DNA of 64,000 nucleotides, taken from NCBI RefSeq assembly GCF_050268245.1, contig NZ_JBNNGK010000002.1, forward strand, positions 1 through 64,000. Reading direction: 5' to 3'. Position 1 is the stretch's first letter, and each line of letters starts with the position of its first letter. The stretch is from JBNNGK01 sp050268245. GTDB lineage: Bacteria; Pseudomonadota; Gammaproteobacteria; Enterobacterales; Enterobacteriaceae. A program made the position numbers and the translations under genes. The notes under the pieces were generated by a model. That model saw only the letters and a list, made by a program, of their open reading frames with translations. It was not told where the DNA came from and did no database searches. Positions 25,556-34,877 of this stretch are shown piece after piece.

Positions 25556-25923
25556 AGTTTTTTTACAGTTTTCAAACCGATCTAATGACAAAAATAACCT
25601 TAGTTTCTTTCAGTATACCTTCATCAATAACAATCTTTCTTAAACGACCCGCTGATTATGGCACCGGGGGAGACCAATACGGATTGTTACGTTAGGTTGC
25701 AATAAAGGCACACGGTAGGGTTGAGTTGGGTTAAATGCTGTGATGTTATATTGTAACAATAAACAACCCAATCAGATTGTATGAAACATCGCATCCCTCA
25801 GCGTCACTCGGGCTCTTTGCCGGAGTTCAGCTTTTTTACCTCCTCCGTGTGGCGACGGTGTGCTGTCGCGTTAGCCATAGTGATTTTTCTGTGGCTGGCA
25901 ATCAGTTGGTCGGTGGTATTGCC
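25556..25923. other. Gene-free stretch upstream of the zinc importer
   Basis: 368 bp. The only recognisable element is the Zur box at 25744-25758. An open frame extends upstream of the ABC ATPase start (to 25777) but does not resemble the family. Confidence 0.6.
25744..25758. promoter_or_regulatory. Zur box of the zinc importer operon
   Basis: TGTTATA-t-TGTAACA, 13 of 15 positions of the enterobacterial Zur consensus (TGTTATAnTATAACA). It lies 166 bp before the first gene, pointing to derepression under zinc starvation. Confidence 0.75.
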
Positions 25924-26637
25924 ATGATCAATTTACAGCAGGTGCGAGTAGGTTACGGCAAGACGCCTTTGTTCCCGCCGCTCAGTGGTCGTTTTACCAC
26001 AGGATCGTTAACTGCGGTGATCGGGGGGAACGGCGCAGGAAAGTCTACGTTGCTGAAAACATTAGCCGGGTTGTTGCCTGCACAAGGTGGAACACTGAGT
26101 ATCAGTGCTAACGATATACAGGCTATAGGTTATTTGCCGCAACAGGCCGAGCTTGATCGTCAGTTTCCCATCGTTGTCAGCGATGTAGTGGCAATGGGCT
26201 GCCGGCGGCAATGTGGCATGTTTGGCGGTTTAACACGGCTCGCACGGCAGCAGATAGCGGCGGCATTGGCTACGGTCGGTATGGAGACGATGGCGCATGT
26301 ATCGGTGGGCGAATTATCTGGCGGCCAGTTGCAGCGTGTTTTGTTTGCCCGGCTCTTAGTCCAACAAGCATCATTAATTTTGTTGGATGAACCCTTCACC
26401 GGTATTGATCGTGCCACCACTCAACTGTTATTGCAGGTCATCGCCCAATTGCATCGACAGGGCAACACCATAATCGCAGTGCTACACGACATGGCGATGG
26501 TGGCAGAACATTTTCCTGAGGCGCTACTTTTAACGCCAGCGCGTTATGTTTGGGGAAGTGCTGATAGTGTGTTAACGCATCTGCCGCCGATACCTATTCC
26601 CGTTACGGCAATGAGCCAAGAAGAGGAAAAGCAATGA
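25924..26637 (+). CDS. Zinc/manganese-type ABC transporter, ATPase subunit
   Basis: 237 residues: Walker A GGNGAGKST, signature ELSGGQLQRV, Walker B ILLDEPFTGID and the H-loop VLHDM. It is most like ZnuC/MntB-type ATPases that energise uptake of Zn2+ or Mn2+. The start at 25924 was chosen because the family begins here; a longer open frame upstream has no family resemblance. It overlaps the permease gene by 4 nt (ATGA). Zinc is favoured by the Zur box upstream. Confidence 0.9.
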   Translation: MINLQQVRVGYGKTPLFPPLSGRFTTGSLTAVIGGNGAGKSTLLKTLAGLLPAQGGTLSISANDIQAIGYLPQQAELDRQFPIVVSDVVAMGCRRQCGMFGGLTRLARQQIAAALATVGMETMAHVSVGELSGGQLQRVLFARLLVQQASLILLDEPFTGIDRATTQLLLQVIAQLHRQGNTIIAVLHDMAMVAEHFPEALLLTPARYVWGSADSVLTHLPPIPIPVTAMSQEEEKQ

Positions 26638-27491
26638 TGCTGCTCCATCTCTTGGTTGATCCGTTCATTTCTTTTGGTTTTATGCGTCGAGCGCTGGTGG
26701 CTTGCCTGGCTTTATCGCTCAGTAGTGCTCCCCTTGGCGTATTTCTCCTGTTACGTCGCATGAGTCTGGTTGGGGACGCGTTATCGCATGCGGTATTACC
26801 GGGTGCGGCAATGGGGTATCTGATTTCTGGCATGTCGTTGGTGGCGATGGGCACTGGTGGTTTTATTGCAGGCCTGGCGGTGGCAATGCTTTCTGGTTTG
26901 GTCAGCCGCCATACGCCATTGAAAGAAGATGCCAGCTTCGCCGGGTTTTATCTTGGCTCATTAGCGCTTGGCGTCACGCTGGTATCGCTACGCGGGTCCA
27001 GTGTCGATTTGCTGCACGTACTGTTTGGCTCGATTTTAGCGGTAGACACTCACGCCATCGTGATGGTGGGGATTATCGCCACTCTCTCGTTGTTGGTGTT
27101 GGCTCTGTTGTATCGGGCATTGGTGATCGAATCGTTTGATGCCACTTTTCTGCGAGTTAGCGCCCCTCGTTGGTTGGCACCGGTGCACGGTGTGTTTTTG
27201 GTGTTGGTGGTGATCAATCTGGTGGCTGGTTTTCAGATCCTCGGCACGTTGATGTCGGTTGGGCTGATGATGTTGCCAGCCGCGAGTGCACATTTTTGGA
27301 CCCGTAATTTACCGCAAATGTTAGTTGTCGCGATGGGGAGCGGCATGATTGCCAGCATCGTGGGGTTGATGTGGTCCTATTACGCCTCGTTACCTGCAGG
27401 CCCGGCGATTGTGCTCAGCGCTAGCATGATTTTTTTCATCTCGATTTTATTTGGGACGTGCGGCGGAATCTATTCCTTCGCACGCCGTTGA
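26634..27491 (+). CDS. Zinc/manganese-type ABC transporter, permease
   Basis: 285 residues with eight to nine hydrophobic helices, ABC-3 family. Typical segments: APLGVFLLLRRMSLVGDALSHAVLPGAAMGY and FQILGTLMSVGLMMLPAASA. It forms the membrane channel for the metal delivered by the binding protein encoded 25 bp downstream. Start codon overlaps the ATPase stop. Confidence 0.92.
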   Translation: MMLLHLLVDPFISFGFMRRALVACLALSLSSAPLGVFLLLRRMSLVGDALSHAVLPGAAMGYLISGMSLVAMGTGGFIAGLAVAMLSGLVSRHTPLKEDASFAGFYLGSLALGVTLVSLRGSSVDLLHVLFGSILAVDTHAIVMVGIIATLSLLVLALLYRALVIESFDATFLRVSAPRWLAPVHGVFLVLVVINLVAGFQILGTLMSVGLMMLPAASAHFWTRNLPQMLVVAMGSGMIASIVGLMWSYYASLPAGPAIVLSASMIFFISILFGTCGGIYSFARR

Positions 27492-27516
27492 AACGTGTTA
27501 TGTGTAAGGAGAGATA

Positions 27517-28395
27517 ATGAAAGGTTTATCAATGACGTTAGTGGCAACGGCTTGGCTGGTCAGCCCGATGACGATGGCGAAAACCATGGATGCGGTTGCC
27601 AGTTTTTCCATTTTGGCCGACATCGTTAAACAGGTGGGGGGCGAGCACGTTAATGTGACCTCGCTGGTTGGCGCAAATGGCGATCCGCACAGTTTCGAAC
27701 CTTCGCCGCAAGACAGTAAACTGTTATCCCAAGCTGATGTGGTGTTTGTCAGCGGTCTAGGGCTGGAAGGGTGGATCGACCGGTTAGTCAGTGCATCGGG
27801 TTATCAGGGCAGAGTGATCACCACCTCTCAAGGGATCGATACGCTTAAAATGGAGGAGGAGGGTAAACAGGTTACCGATCCGCATGCCTGGAACAGCATG
27901 AAAAATGGCGCACAATATGCGACCAATGTGATGAACGCACTGATTGCTGCCGATCCACAAGATGCGGCTTATTTCCGTCAGCGTGGCTCTGAATATATCC
28001 AACAATTACATAGGCTGGATGGTTGGGCTAAAACGCAGTTTGCAGCAATACCGCTAGCGAAGCGTAAAGTGCTGACCAGCCATGATGCATTCGGCTATTT
28101 TGGGCAAGAGTATGGGGTTACTTTTCTCGCCCCCGTCGGTTTTTCCACTGAATCGGAGGCCAGCGCCAGTGGCGTCGCTAATCTGATTAAACAAATCAAA
28201 AATGAGCACGTGCATAGCTACTTTATTGAAAACCAAACCGATCCGCGTTTAGTGAAACAGATCGCAACGGCAACCGGCGCGAAAGCCGGTGGGGTACTGT
28301 ATCCTGAAGCGTTATCAAAATCACAGGGGCCAGCAGCCACCTACGTTGCAGCATTTAAACATAACGTGGATATGCTTGTTGATAGTATGAAGTAA
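27517..28395 (+). CDS. Zinc/manganese-type periplasmic binding protein
   Basis: 292 residues with a signal peptide (about 1-22). ZnuA-like cluster A-I protein; candidate metal ligands are His58 (NGDPHSFEP), His123 (DPHAW) and His189 (TSHDAFGYF), with an acidic residue in the C-terminal lobe. The His-rich loop of canonical ZnuA is missing (only a short EEEGKQV stretch), so it is a second-type zinc binder. Three-His sites favour zinc over manganese, consistent with the Zur box. Last gene of the operon, ended by a shared terminator. Confidence 0.9.
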   Translation: MKGLSMTLVATAWLVSPMTMAKTMDAVASFSILADIVKQVGGEHVNVTSLVGANGDPHSFEPSPQDSKLLSQADVVFVSGLGLEGWIDRLVSASGYQGRVITTSQGIDTLKMEEEGKQVTDPHAWNSMKNGAQYATNVMNALIAADPQDAAYFRQRGSEYIQQLHRLDGWAKTQFAAIPLAKRKVLTSHDAFGYFGQEYGVTFLAPVGFSTESEASASGVANLIKQIKNEHVHSYFIENQTDPRLVKQIATATGAKAGGVLYPEALSKSQGPAATYVAAFKHNVDMLVDSMK

Positions 28396-28460
28396 TGCTC
28401 GGTGAGCCCTACTTTAACGGTGGGGTTTTCCGTTCTGACTCAGTGAAACCAGAACAAAAA

Positions 28461-28487
28461 AAGCCCTGCGGAACGGCAACAGGGCTT
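28461..28487. terminator. Bidirectional terminator between the zinc importer and rpmJ2
   Basis: Stem aagccctg / cagggctt, with A-run on the left and T on the right, located between two convergent operons. Confidence 0.75.
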
Positions 28488-28512
28488 TGGTCATCCACTC
28501 ACGTTTTCTGTG

Positions 28513-28653
28513 TTAGCGCTTTTTCTTGCGTCCTTGCACTGCTTTAAAACGCGGGTTGGATTTGCAGATGACATAAATGCGGCCTTTACGGCGCACGACT
28601 CGACAATCTGGGTGGCGATTTTTCGCCGAGCGCAATGAGCTCAAAACTTGCAT
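28513..28653 (-). CDS. rpmJ2: Alternative ribosomal protein L36 (type B)
   Basis: 46 residues (MQVLSSLRSAKNRHPDCRVV ... FKAVQGRKKKR), close to E. coli YkgO, the zinc-independent form of L36. The start at 28653 was chosen by family length; upstream in-frame starts are spurious. It lies 10 bp after rpmE2 in one operon. Replacing zinc-binding L36 frees zinc during starvation. Confidence 0.94.
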   Translation of the reverse strand: MQVLSSLRSAKNRHPDCRVVRRKGRIYVICKSNPRFKAVQGRKKKR

Positions 28654-28663
28654 GTTGATTCCC

Positions 28664-28918
28664 TTATTTACTGCCAATAAAACGGCCAAAACGTTGTTGG
28701 AAGCGCGCGGTACTGCCTTCTTTAGAGAACTCTTTCTGTTTACCGGTGTAGTACGGATGCGAAGCAGAAGAGACGTCGATAGTGACGTAGGGCAACGTTT
28801 CACCTTCATGATCGATGGTGCGATCGGTTTTGATGGTCGATCCCACCTTAAAGTAGGCGTTTGCGCTTAGGTCGTGAAAGACCACGGTGCGATATTCAGG
28901 ATGGATACCCGGTTTCAT
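28664..28918 (-). CDS. rpmE2: Alternative ribosomal protein L31 (type B)
   Basis: 84 residues (MKPGIHPEYRTVVFHDLSANAYF ... SHPYYTGKQKEF), matching YkgM-type L31 that lacks the zinc ligands of ordinary L31. It replaces zinc-binding L31 on the ribosome in zinc starvation. A perfect Zur box lies 16 bp upstream of the start codon. Confidence 0.95.
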   Translation of the reverse strand: MKPGIHPEYRTVVFHDLSANAYFKVGSTIKTDRTIDHEGETLPYVTIDVSSASHPYYTGKQKEFSKEGSTARFQQRFGRFIGSK

Positions 28919-28934
28919 GGTGACTCCAGTGTGA

Positions 28935-28949
28935 TGTTATAATATAACA
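28935..28949. promoter_or_regulatory. Zur box of rpmE2-rpmJ2
   Basis: TGTTATAATATAACA, a perfect 15-bp palindrome and exact match to the Zur core, located immediately upstream of rpmE2 where bound Zur would block transcription. Confidence 0.9.
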
Positions 28950-29042
28950 ATTATTATGTACCGACTGACGTAGACGATCAAGAAGAAATTGTTGCCGCAG
29001 GTAGACCAATGAGAAGGGGAAAAACAGGCAAGAAAAAGGCCG

Positions 29043-29207
29043 CATAAGCGGCCTGAAGTTAATGACAAAGTTGCCTTTGAACCCGAGATACTCGGGCCTA
29101 GCGCACTGAGGGGCGCTCCGGCGGCAAGCCGCTACGCCCCCTTCGGTACACTTTCCTTAATAACAGACTTTGTCAGCAGTCTTAAAAGGCCGCATCAACG
29201 GCCTTAT
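29043..29207. repeat. Terminator hairpins and inverted repeat between rpmE2 and acrB
   Basis: Two similar GC-rich hairpins (ggccgcataagcggcc near 29040-29055; aaggccg / cggcctt near 29184-29205) flank a segment bounded by 9-bp inverted repeats tgacaaagt (29063-29071) and actttgtca (29167-29175). The right hairpin is probably the acrB terminator. The middle segment, with a cccgag / ctcggg hairpin, looks like a miniature mobile repeat. The 305-bp stretch 28919-29223 has no gene. Confidence 0.5.
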
Positions 29208-29223
29208 TTAAGCAGAGAAAGTA

Positions 29224-32200
29224 TCAGCGTTGCTCAACCGAATGGCTGTGCTCGATATCTTCTGACTTCTTAGAGAAGCGGCGGCGAACCACCACGAAGA
29301 ACACCGGAACAAAGAATATAGCCAGTACGGTCGCCGTAATCATCCCGCCCATTACGCCAGTACCTACGGCATTCTGCGCTCCAGAGCCTGCGCCGGTACT
29401 GATAACCAGCGGCAGAACCCCCAAGATGAACGCCAATGACGTCATGAGAATTGGACGCAGACGCATACGCACTGCTTCCAACGTTGACTCTATGAGGCCT
29501 TTACCTTCTTTCTCCATCAGATCTTTGGCGAATTCCACAATCAATATTGCGTTCTTCGCCGATAGGCCAATGGTTGTCAACAGGCCCACCTGGAAGTAGA
29601 CGTCGTTATTCATACCGCGCATCGTCGCCGCCAGCAGTGCACCGATCACCCCGAGAGGCAGCACTAACATCACCGAGAATGGAATAGACCAGCTTTCATA
29701 CAAGGCAGCCAGACACAGGAACACCACCAAGATTGAAATGGCGTACAGCGACGGTGCCTGATTGCCGGACAGACGTTCCTGATAGGACATACCCGTCCAG
29801 TCATAGCCTACACCGCTTGGCAATTTAGAGGCTAATTCTTCCATCAGGTTCATCGCTTCACCGGTACTTTTACCCGGTGCTGCCTGGCCTAGAATTTCCA
29901 TTGATGGCAGGCCATTGTAACGTTCCAGACGTGGTGAACCATATTCCCATTTAGCCGTAGAGAAAGAGGAGAACGGAACCATCTGCCCGCTGTCGCCGCG
30001 CACATACCAATTATTGATATCATTTGGCAACATACGGAACGGCGCATCGGCCTGTACATAAACTTTCTTCACTCGGCCACGGTCGATAAAGTCGTTAACG
30101 TACGATCCCCCCAGCGCGGTGCTTAGCGTACTGTTAATCGCAGTGATGCTTACGCCCAGCGCTTTGGCTTTTTCCTGATCGACAGTCAGTTTGAACTGAG
30201 GTGTATCTTCCAATCCATTTGGACGCATCCCGACCAACATGTCTGAATGTTGTGCAGCCATCCCAAGCAGTTGGTTACGCGCTTCAGTCAGTTTCTCATG
30301 CCCCAAACCGCCTTGGTCGATCAACTGGAAGTCAAAACCGGTTGCGGTACCTAACTCGATAATCGCAGGTAAGTTGAACGGAATAACCATACCGTCTTTG
30401 ATTTGCGAGAAGGTGGCCATGGCGCGGCCAGCGATAGCCTCAACCTTGTTTTCGGCTCCTGGACGCTCATCCCAGTTCTTTAAGCTGACGAATGACAGAC
30501 CGTTGTTCTGGCCATTACCGTTAAAGCCGAAACCGGCTACGGTAAAGACGGAGACCACGTTGTCTTTTTCTTTTGTCAGGAAGTAGTCGGTAACCTCTTC
30601 CAGAACTTTAGACGTACGGGTTTCAGTCGCACCTGCTGGTAATTGCACCATGGTGAGCAAGATACCTTGGTCTTCTTCTGGTAAGAATGACGACGGCAGA
30701 CGCAAGAACAGTAACGCCATGCCGACTACAATCAACAGATAGATCAACAGGTAACGGCCCGTGCTGCGTAAGATGTTAGCCACACTATCGGTGTAGTGGT
30801 GCGTACTCTTCTCAAACATGCGGTTAAACCAGCCAAAGAAGCCAGTTTTTATGCCGTGGTCGCCTTTCGGTATGGGTTTTAGCAAGGTAGCACACAGAGC
30901 AGGCGTCAGAATCAACGCAACCAGCACCGAAAGCGCCATCGCAGAAACGATGGTGATCGAGAACTGACGATAAATTGCCCCGGTTGACCCGCCAAAGAAC
31001 GCCATAGGCACGAATACCGCGGACAGTACCAAGGCGATACCGACCAGCGCGCCCTGGATTTGCTCCATCGATTTCTTGGTGGCTTCTTTCGGTGGTAGCC
31101 CTTCTTCCGCCATAACACGTTCGACGTTTTCCACCACCACGATGGCATCATCCACTAACAGGCCTATCGCCAACACCATCCCGAACATCGTTAGGGTGTT
31201 TATCGAGAAGCCGAATGCCGCCAGAATGGCAAATGTACCCAGCAAGACAACCGGCACCGCGATGGTTGGAATCAACGTCGCGCGGAAGTTCTGCAGGAAC
31301 AAATACATGACCAGGAACACCAGCACGATGGCTTCGAACAGGGTTTTTACCACTTCATTAATTGAGATCTTAACGAAGGGGGTGGTGTCGTAAGGGTAAA
31401 CCACTTTCATCCCTTGCGGGAAGAATGGCGACAGTTTAGCTAATTCAGCTTTTACCGCCGCCGCCGTGTTCAGGGCGTTGGCACCGGTTGCCAGTTTGAT
31501 CCCTAACCCTGCTGCCGGTTTACCATTGAAGCGGGCCGTTACGGCATAGCTTTCAGCACCCAACTCGACGCGAGCCACATCTTTCAAACGCACCTGCGAA
31601 CCGTCGCTGTTCACTTTCAGCAAAATTTTGCTGAACTCTTCCGGCGACTTGAGGCGCGTTTGCGCGATAATTGATGCGTTAAGCTGTTGGCCTGGCACCG
31701 GTGGCATACCACCTAATTGCCCTGCGGCGATCTGGTTGTTCTGCTCTTTAATGGCACTGGTGACATCGGCTGTGGTCAACTGGAAGTTGTTCAGTTTGTT
31801 TGGATCCAACCAGATACGCATGGCGTACTGGGCACCAAACAGTTGCACCTCACCTACCCCAGAAGAACGGCTGACCGGATCTTTGACGTTTGAAGCAACA
31901 TAATCCGCAATATCATCCTGAGTCATGTTCGGATCGTCAGAAACGAAGCCGGCCACCATCAGGAAGCTGCTGCTGGATTTTTCTACTTTCAAACCTTGTT
32001 GCTGCACTTCTTGAGGTAACAGCGGGGTTGCCAATGACAGTTTGTTCTGTACTTGCACCTGCGCGATGTCAGGATCGGTTCCAGACTCAAACGTCAGCGT
32101 GATTTGTACGCTACCAGAGGAATCACTGGACGAAGACATGTACATCAGATTATCGATGCCGTTCATATTCTGTTCGATAATCTGGGTTACGGTGTCTTGC

Positions 32201-32370
32201 ACCGTCGTGGCGTCAGCGCCCGGGTAATTAGCGGAGATGGTTACCGCCGGTGGTGCGATAGTGGGATACTGCGCAACTGGCAGTTTCATTATCGCAAGCA
32301 CCCCCGCCAACATCACGATGATGGCCAATACCCAAGCGAAAATAGGGCGATCTATAAAGAACTTAGCCAT
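29224..32370 (-). CDS. acrB: Multidrug efflux RND transporter AcrB
   Basis: 1048 residues, equal to E. coli AcrB (1049). N-terminus MAKFFIDRPIFAWVLAIIVM, proton-relay aspartates in LLVDDAIVVVENVERV, and GLSAKNAILIVEFAKDLMEK in the second half. The inner-membrane proton antiporter works with AcrA and TolC to export drugs, bile salts and dyes. It follows acrA by 17 bp in the same operon. Confidence 0.97.
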   Translation of the reverse strand: MAKFFIDRPIFAWVLAIIVMLAGVLAIMKLPVAQYPTIAPPAVTISANYPGADATTVQDTVTQIIEQNMNGIDNLMYMSSSSDSSGSVQITLTFESGTDPDIAQVQVQNKLSLATPLLPQEVQQQGLKVEKSSSSFLMVAGFVSDDPNMTQDDIADYVASNVKDPVSRSSGVGEVQLFGAQYAMRIWLDPNKLNNFQLTTADVTSAIKEQNNQIAAGQLGGMPPVPGQQLNASIIAQTRLKSPEEFSKILLKVNSDGSQVRLKDVARVELGAESYAVTARFNGKPAAGLGIKLATGANALNTAAAVKAELAKLSPFFPQGMKVVYPYDTTPFVKISINEVVKTLFEAIVLVFLVMYLFLQNFRATLIPTIAVPVVLLGTFAILAAFGFSINTLTMFGMVLAIGLLVDDAIVVVENVERVMAEEGLPPKEATKKSMEQIQGALVGIALVLSAVFVPMAFFGGSTGAIYRQFSITIVSAMALSVLVALILTPALCATLLKPIPKGDHGIKTGFFGWFNRMFEKSTHHYTDSVANILRSTGRYLLIYLLIVVGMALLFLRLPSSFLPEEDQGILLTMVQLPAGATETRTSKVLEEVTDYFLTKEKDNVVSVFTVAGFGFNGNGQNNGLSFVSLKNWDERPGAENKVEAIAGRAMATFSQIKDGMVIPFNLPAIIELGTATGFDFQLIDQGGLGHEKLTEARNQLLGMAAQHSDMLVGMRPNGLEDTPQFKLTVDQEKAKALGVSITAINSTLSTALGGSYVNDFIDRGRVKKVYVQADAPFRMLPNDINNWYVRGDSGQMVPFSSFSTAKWEYGSPRLERYNGLPSMEILGQAAPGKSTGEAMNLMEELASKLPSGVGYDWTGMSYQERLSGNQAPSLYAISILVVFLCLAALYESWSIPFSVMLVLPLGVIGALLAATMRGMNNDVYFQVGLLTTIGLSAKNAILIVEFAKDLMEKEGKGLIESTLEAVRMRLRPILMTSLAFILGVLPLVISTGAGSGAQNAVGTGVMGGMITATVLAIFFVPVFFVVVRRRFSKKSEDIEHSHSVEQR

Positions 32371-32387
32371 GTATTACCGGCTCCTTT

Positions 32388-33575
32388 TTATGACTTCTGC
32401 GCATCAGCTTGCGGCTGTTTCTGCGCTTGAGTGTCAACTTCTTGTGCTTTTACTGGCGTGCCCGGTCTGGCTTTCATCAGGCCAGTGACAATCACACGAT
32501 CGCCGGCTTTCAACCCATCAGTAACCAGCCACTTATCGCCGATAGCCTGATCGGCTTTCAGGGTGCGCATCTCAACTTTATTGTCAGCACCGACCACCAG
32601 TGCAGTCGCGTCACCACGTGGGTTACGCGTTATGCCTTGTTGTGGCACCAGCAGTGCGTTATTGCGAACACCTTCGTCAAGACGGGCACGCACGAACATA
32701 CCAGGCAACAGCTCATCACTTGGGTTTGGGAATACCGCACGGAGGGTGATGGAGCCGGTAGTTTCATCGACGGTAACGTCAGAGAACTCCAGCGTTCCTT
32801 CCTGCGCGTACTCTTGGCCGTTCTGCAGTAACAGCTTGACCTTAGCCTTGCCATTTTCTTGCTTCAGCGTGCCGTTCGCCAGCTCCTGCTTGAGACGGAG
32901 GAAATCATTGCTCGACTGGGTTACATCGACATACATCGGATCCAACTGCTGTACCGTGGCCAGCGCATTCGCTTGGCCGGTGGTGACCAGCGCCCCTTCG
33001 GTAACGGTAGATTTACCAATACGCCCAGAAATGGGAGAGGTCACTTTGGTGTAAGCCAGATTGATGCGAGCGCTTTCCACTGCGGCTTTGGCTGCAATCA
33101 CCGCGGCGTTGCTTTGCTGCAGCGTGGAGGCTGCCGTATCGTAATCTTGTTTACTGATGTAATTGGTACCCAGCAAGGGTTTGTATCGGTTGAGCGTTAG
33201 ACGGGCAATCTCAGCGGCGGCTTGCGCTTTAGCCAAATCGCCTTTGGCGCTGTCGTAAGCGGCTTGATAGGTTGCCGGATCGATTTGGTAAAGTGATTCG
33301 CCTGCTTTGATATCACTCCCTTCAACAAAGTTACGTTTCAGGATAATGCCACCGACCTGAGGGCGAACTTCGGCGATGCGATACGCAGCGGTGCGACCAG
33401 GGAGTTCGGTAGTAATGTTGAGCGGTTCGGCTTTCAACGTTACCACACCGACTTCTGGGGCAGATTGTTGAGCGCCTTGCTGTTGGGTTTCTTTATCATT
33501 ACATCCTGTAAGCACTAAGCTGCCGGAAAGCATCAGAACTGCCGCCAGAGGCGTTAACCCTCTGTTTTTGTTCAT
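32388..33575 (-). CDS. acrA: Efflux periplasmic adaptor AcrA
   Basis: 395 residues with a lipoprotein signal (SLVLTGC, Cys25). The barrel-sandwich hybrid domain, the alpha-helical hairpin (about 100-165) and the beta-barrel (about 205-295) are all visible. It links AcrB to TolC. Transcribed divergently from acrR, whose operator overlaps the shared promoter region. Confidence 0.97.
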   Translation of the reverse strand: MNKNRGLTPLAAVLMLSGSLVLTGCNDKETQQQGAQQSAPEVGVVTLKAEPLNITTELPGRTAAYRIAEVRPQVGGIILKRNFVEGSDIKAGESLYQIDPATYQAAYDSAKGDLAKAQAAAEIARLTLNRYKPLLGTNYISKQDYDTAASTLQQSNAAVIAAKAAVESARINLAYTKVTSPISGRIGKSTVTEGALVTTGQANALATVQQLDPMYVDVTQSSNDFLRLKQELANGTLKQENGKAKVKLLLQNGQEYAQEGTLEFSDVTVDETTGSITLRAVFPNPSDELLPGMFVRARLDEGVRNNALLVPQQGITRNPRGDATALVVGADNKVEMRTLKADQAIGDKWLVTDGLKAGDRVIVTGLMKARPGTPVKAQEVDTQAQKQPQADAQKS

Positions 33576-33664
33576 AGAAAAACCTCAAGTGTCCGATTTC
33601 AAATGATCAATGGATCACAAGCTTTAAAACCCATTGCTGCGTTAATTATATGTGCGTGCTATGG

Positions 33665-33688
33665 TACATACATTCGCGAATGTATGTA
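33665..33688. promoter_or_regulatory. AcrR operator
   Basis: A perfect 24-bp palindrome (tacatacatt-cgcg-aatgtatgta) in the acrA-acrR intergenic region. The E. coli AcrR box differs only in the centre. Bound AcrR would repress acrAB and itself. Confidence 0.92.
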
Positions 33689-33716
33689 AATCACACTCCC
33701 CGTAAAAAACAACGCC

Positions 33717-34397
33717 ATGGCACGAAAAACCAAACAGCAGGCGCAGGAAACCCGACGTCATATTCTTGATGCTGCGGTAAGAGAATTCTCTGAACGTGGC
33801 GTTTCTGCAACGTCACTGACAGATATTGCCACCGCAGCAGGGGTTACGCGTGGTGCAATTTACTGGCACTTTAAAAATAAGGTAGACCTATTTAACGAAG
33901 TTTGGGCGTTATCAGAATCGAAAATAGGCGACCTAGAGATAGAGTATCAGGCAAAGTTTCCCGATAATCCACTGAGGATTTTAAGGGAAATTCTGATTTA
34001 CATATTAACTGCAACGGTGGATGACATCCGTCGGCGTGCGCTGATGGAGATTATCTTTCATAAATGCGAGTTTGTCGGTGAAATGATGCCGTTGCATGAT
34101 ATTCGTAAAGTTTTGTACCTTGAAAACTACGATCGTATCGAAACCGTGTTGCTTAACAGCATACGTCATGGCCAGCTGCCGGCCGATTTGCACACGCGCC
34201 GCGCCGCTATCATTCTGCGTGCTTATGTTACCGGTTTGATGGAGAACTGGCTGTTTATGCCGGAAAGCTTCGACTTGAAACAGGAAGCGGCATCTCTGGT
34301 TGATGCATTCATCGAAATGGCGCAACATTGCCCAACGTTGCGTATCAAACCCGAGGAGCGAGCGGCGATGATGCAAGATGCCGGCTGCTGCCCTTAA
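33717..34397 (+). CDS. acrR: TetR-family repressor AcrR
   Basis: 226 residues. The N-terminal helix-turn-helix (ARKTKQQAQETRRHILDAAVREFSERGVSATSLTDIATAAGVTRGAIYWHFKNKVDLF) is nearly as in E. coli AcrR, followed by a ligand-binding domain. It represses acrAB until drugs bind. The start has little ribosome-site character, which fits low expression. The C-terminus is a bit longer than E. coli (215 aa) and ends QDAGCCP. Confidence 0.95.
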   Translation: MARKTKQQAQETRRHILDAAVREFSERGVSATSLTDIATAAGVTRGAIYWHFKNKVDLFNEVWALSESKIGDLEIEYQAKFPDNPLRILREILIYILTATVDDIRRRALMEIIFHKCEFVGEMMPLHDIRKVLYLENYDRIETVLLNSIRHGQLPADLHTRRAAIILRAYVTGLMENWLFMPESFDLKQEAASLVDAFIEMAQHCPTLRIKPEERAAMMQDAGCCP

Positions 34398-34416
34398 ACT
34401 ACAAACAGGAGGTGCT

Positions 34417-34770
34417 ATGTCATCTATCGTGTTGATTGCCAGCGGCGCGGCTTACGGTCAGGAGTCATTATTTAACGCATTGCGTTTGGCGATTGCGCTA
34501 AAAGAGCAACAAAGGGCGCTGGACTTGAGACTCTTCCTAATGTCTGATGCGGTCACCGCCGCTATTGCAGGGCAGAAGCCGCACGAGGGTTATCATCTGC
34601 AGCAAATGCTAGAAATTCTCACCGCGCAGCAAGTGCCGATCAAACTGTGTAAAACCTGTGCTGATGCGCGTGGTGTCAGCCAATTGACGCTGGCCGATGG
34701 GGTAGAAATCGGTACCTTGGTTGAATTGGCGCAGTGGACGTTAGCGGCGGAAAAAGTGTTGACGTTTTAA
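34417..34770 (+). CDS. DsrE/DsrF-like sulfur-relay family protein
   Basis: 117 residues, YchN/DsrE fold: starts MSSIVLIASGAAYGQESLFNALRLAIAL. The cysteine pair in KLCKTCADARG (residues about 81-84) may be the persulfide site. Cytoplasmic; function in this context unknown. Start at 34417, backed by a perfect aggaggt. It lies 19 bp after acrR and may be co-transcribed with it, an association I do not know from E. coli. Confidence 0.8.
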   Translation: MSSIVLIASGAAYGQESLFNALRLAIALKEQQRALDLRLFLMSDAVTAAIAGQKPHEGYHLQQMLEILTAQQVPIKLCKTCADARGVSQLTLADGVEIGTLVELAQWTLAAEKVLTF

Positions 34771-34877
34771 GTCTGTGTTTATGCGCACGCCTTCCATCTT
34801 TTACGGGTGTTTAAAGTTCTTTGCCTGCCTGCGAACGTGCTAATCTTGACACGTGTTTGTTGAAACGATGCCAAATT

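Noticed and set aside
25777..25923. 49-codon N-terminal extension of the zinc ABC ATPase
   Set aside because: The family starts at MINLQQVRVGYG; the extension has no similarity.
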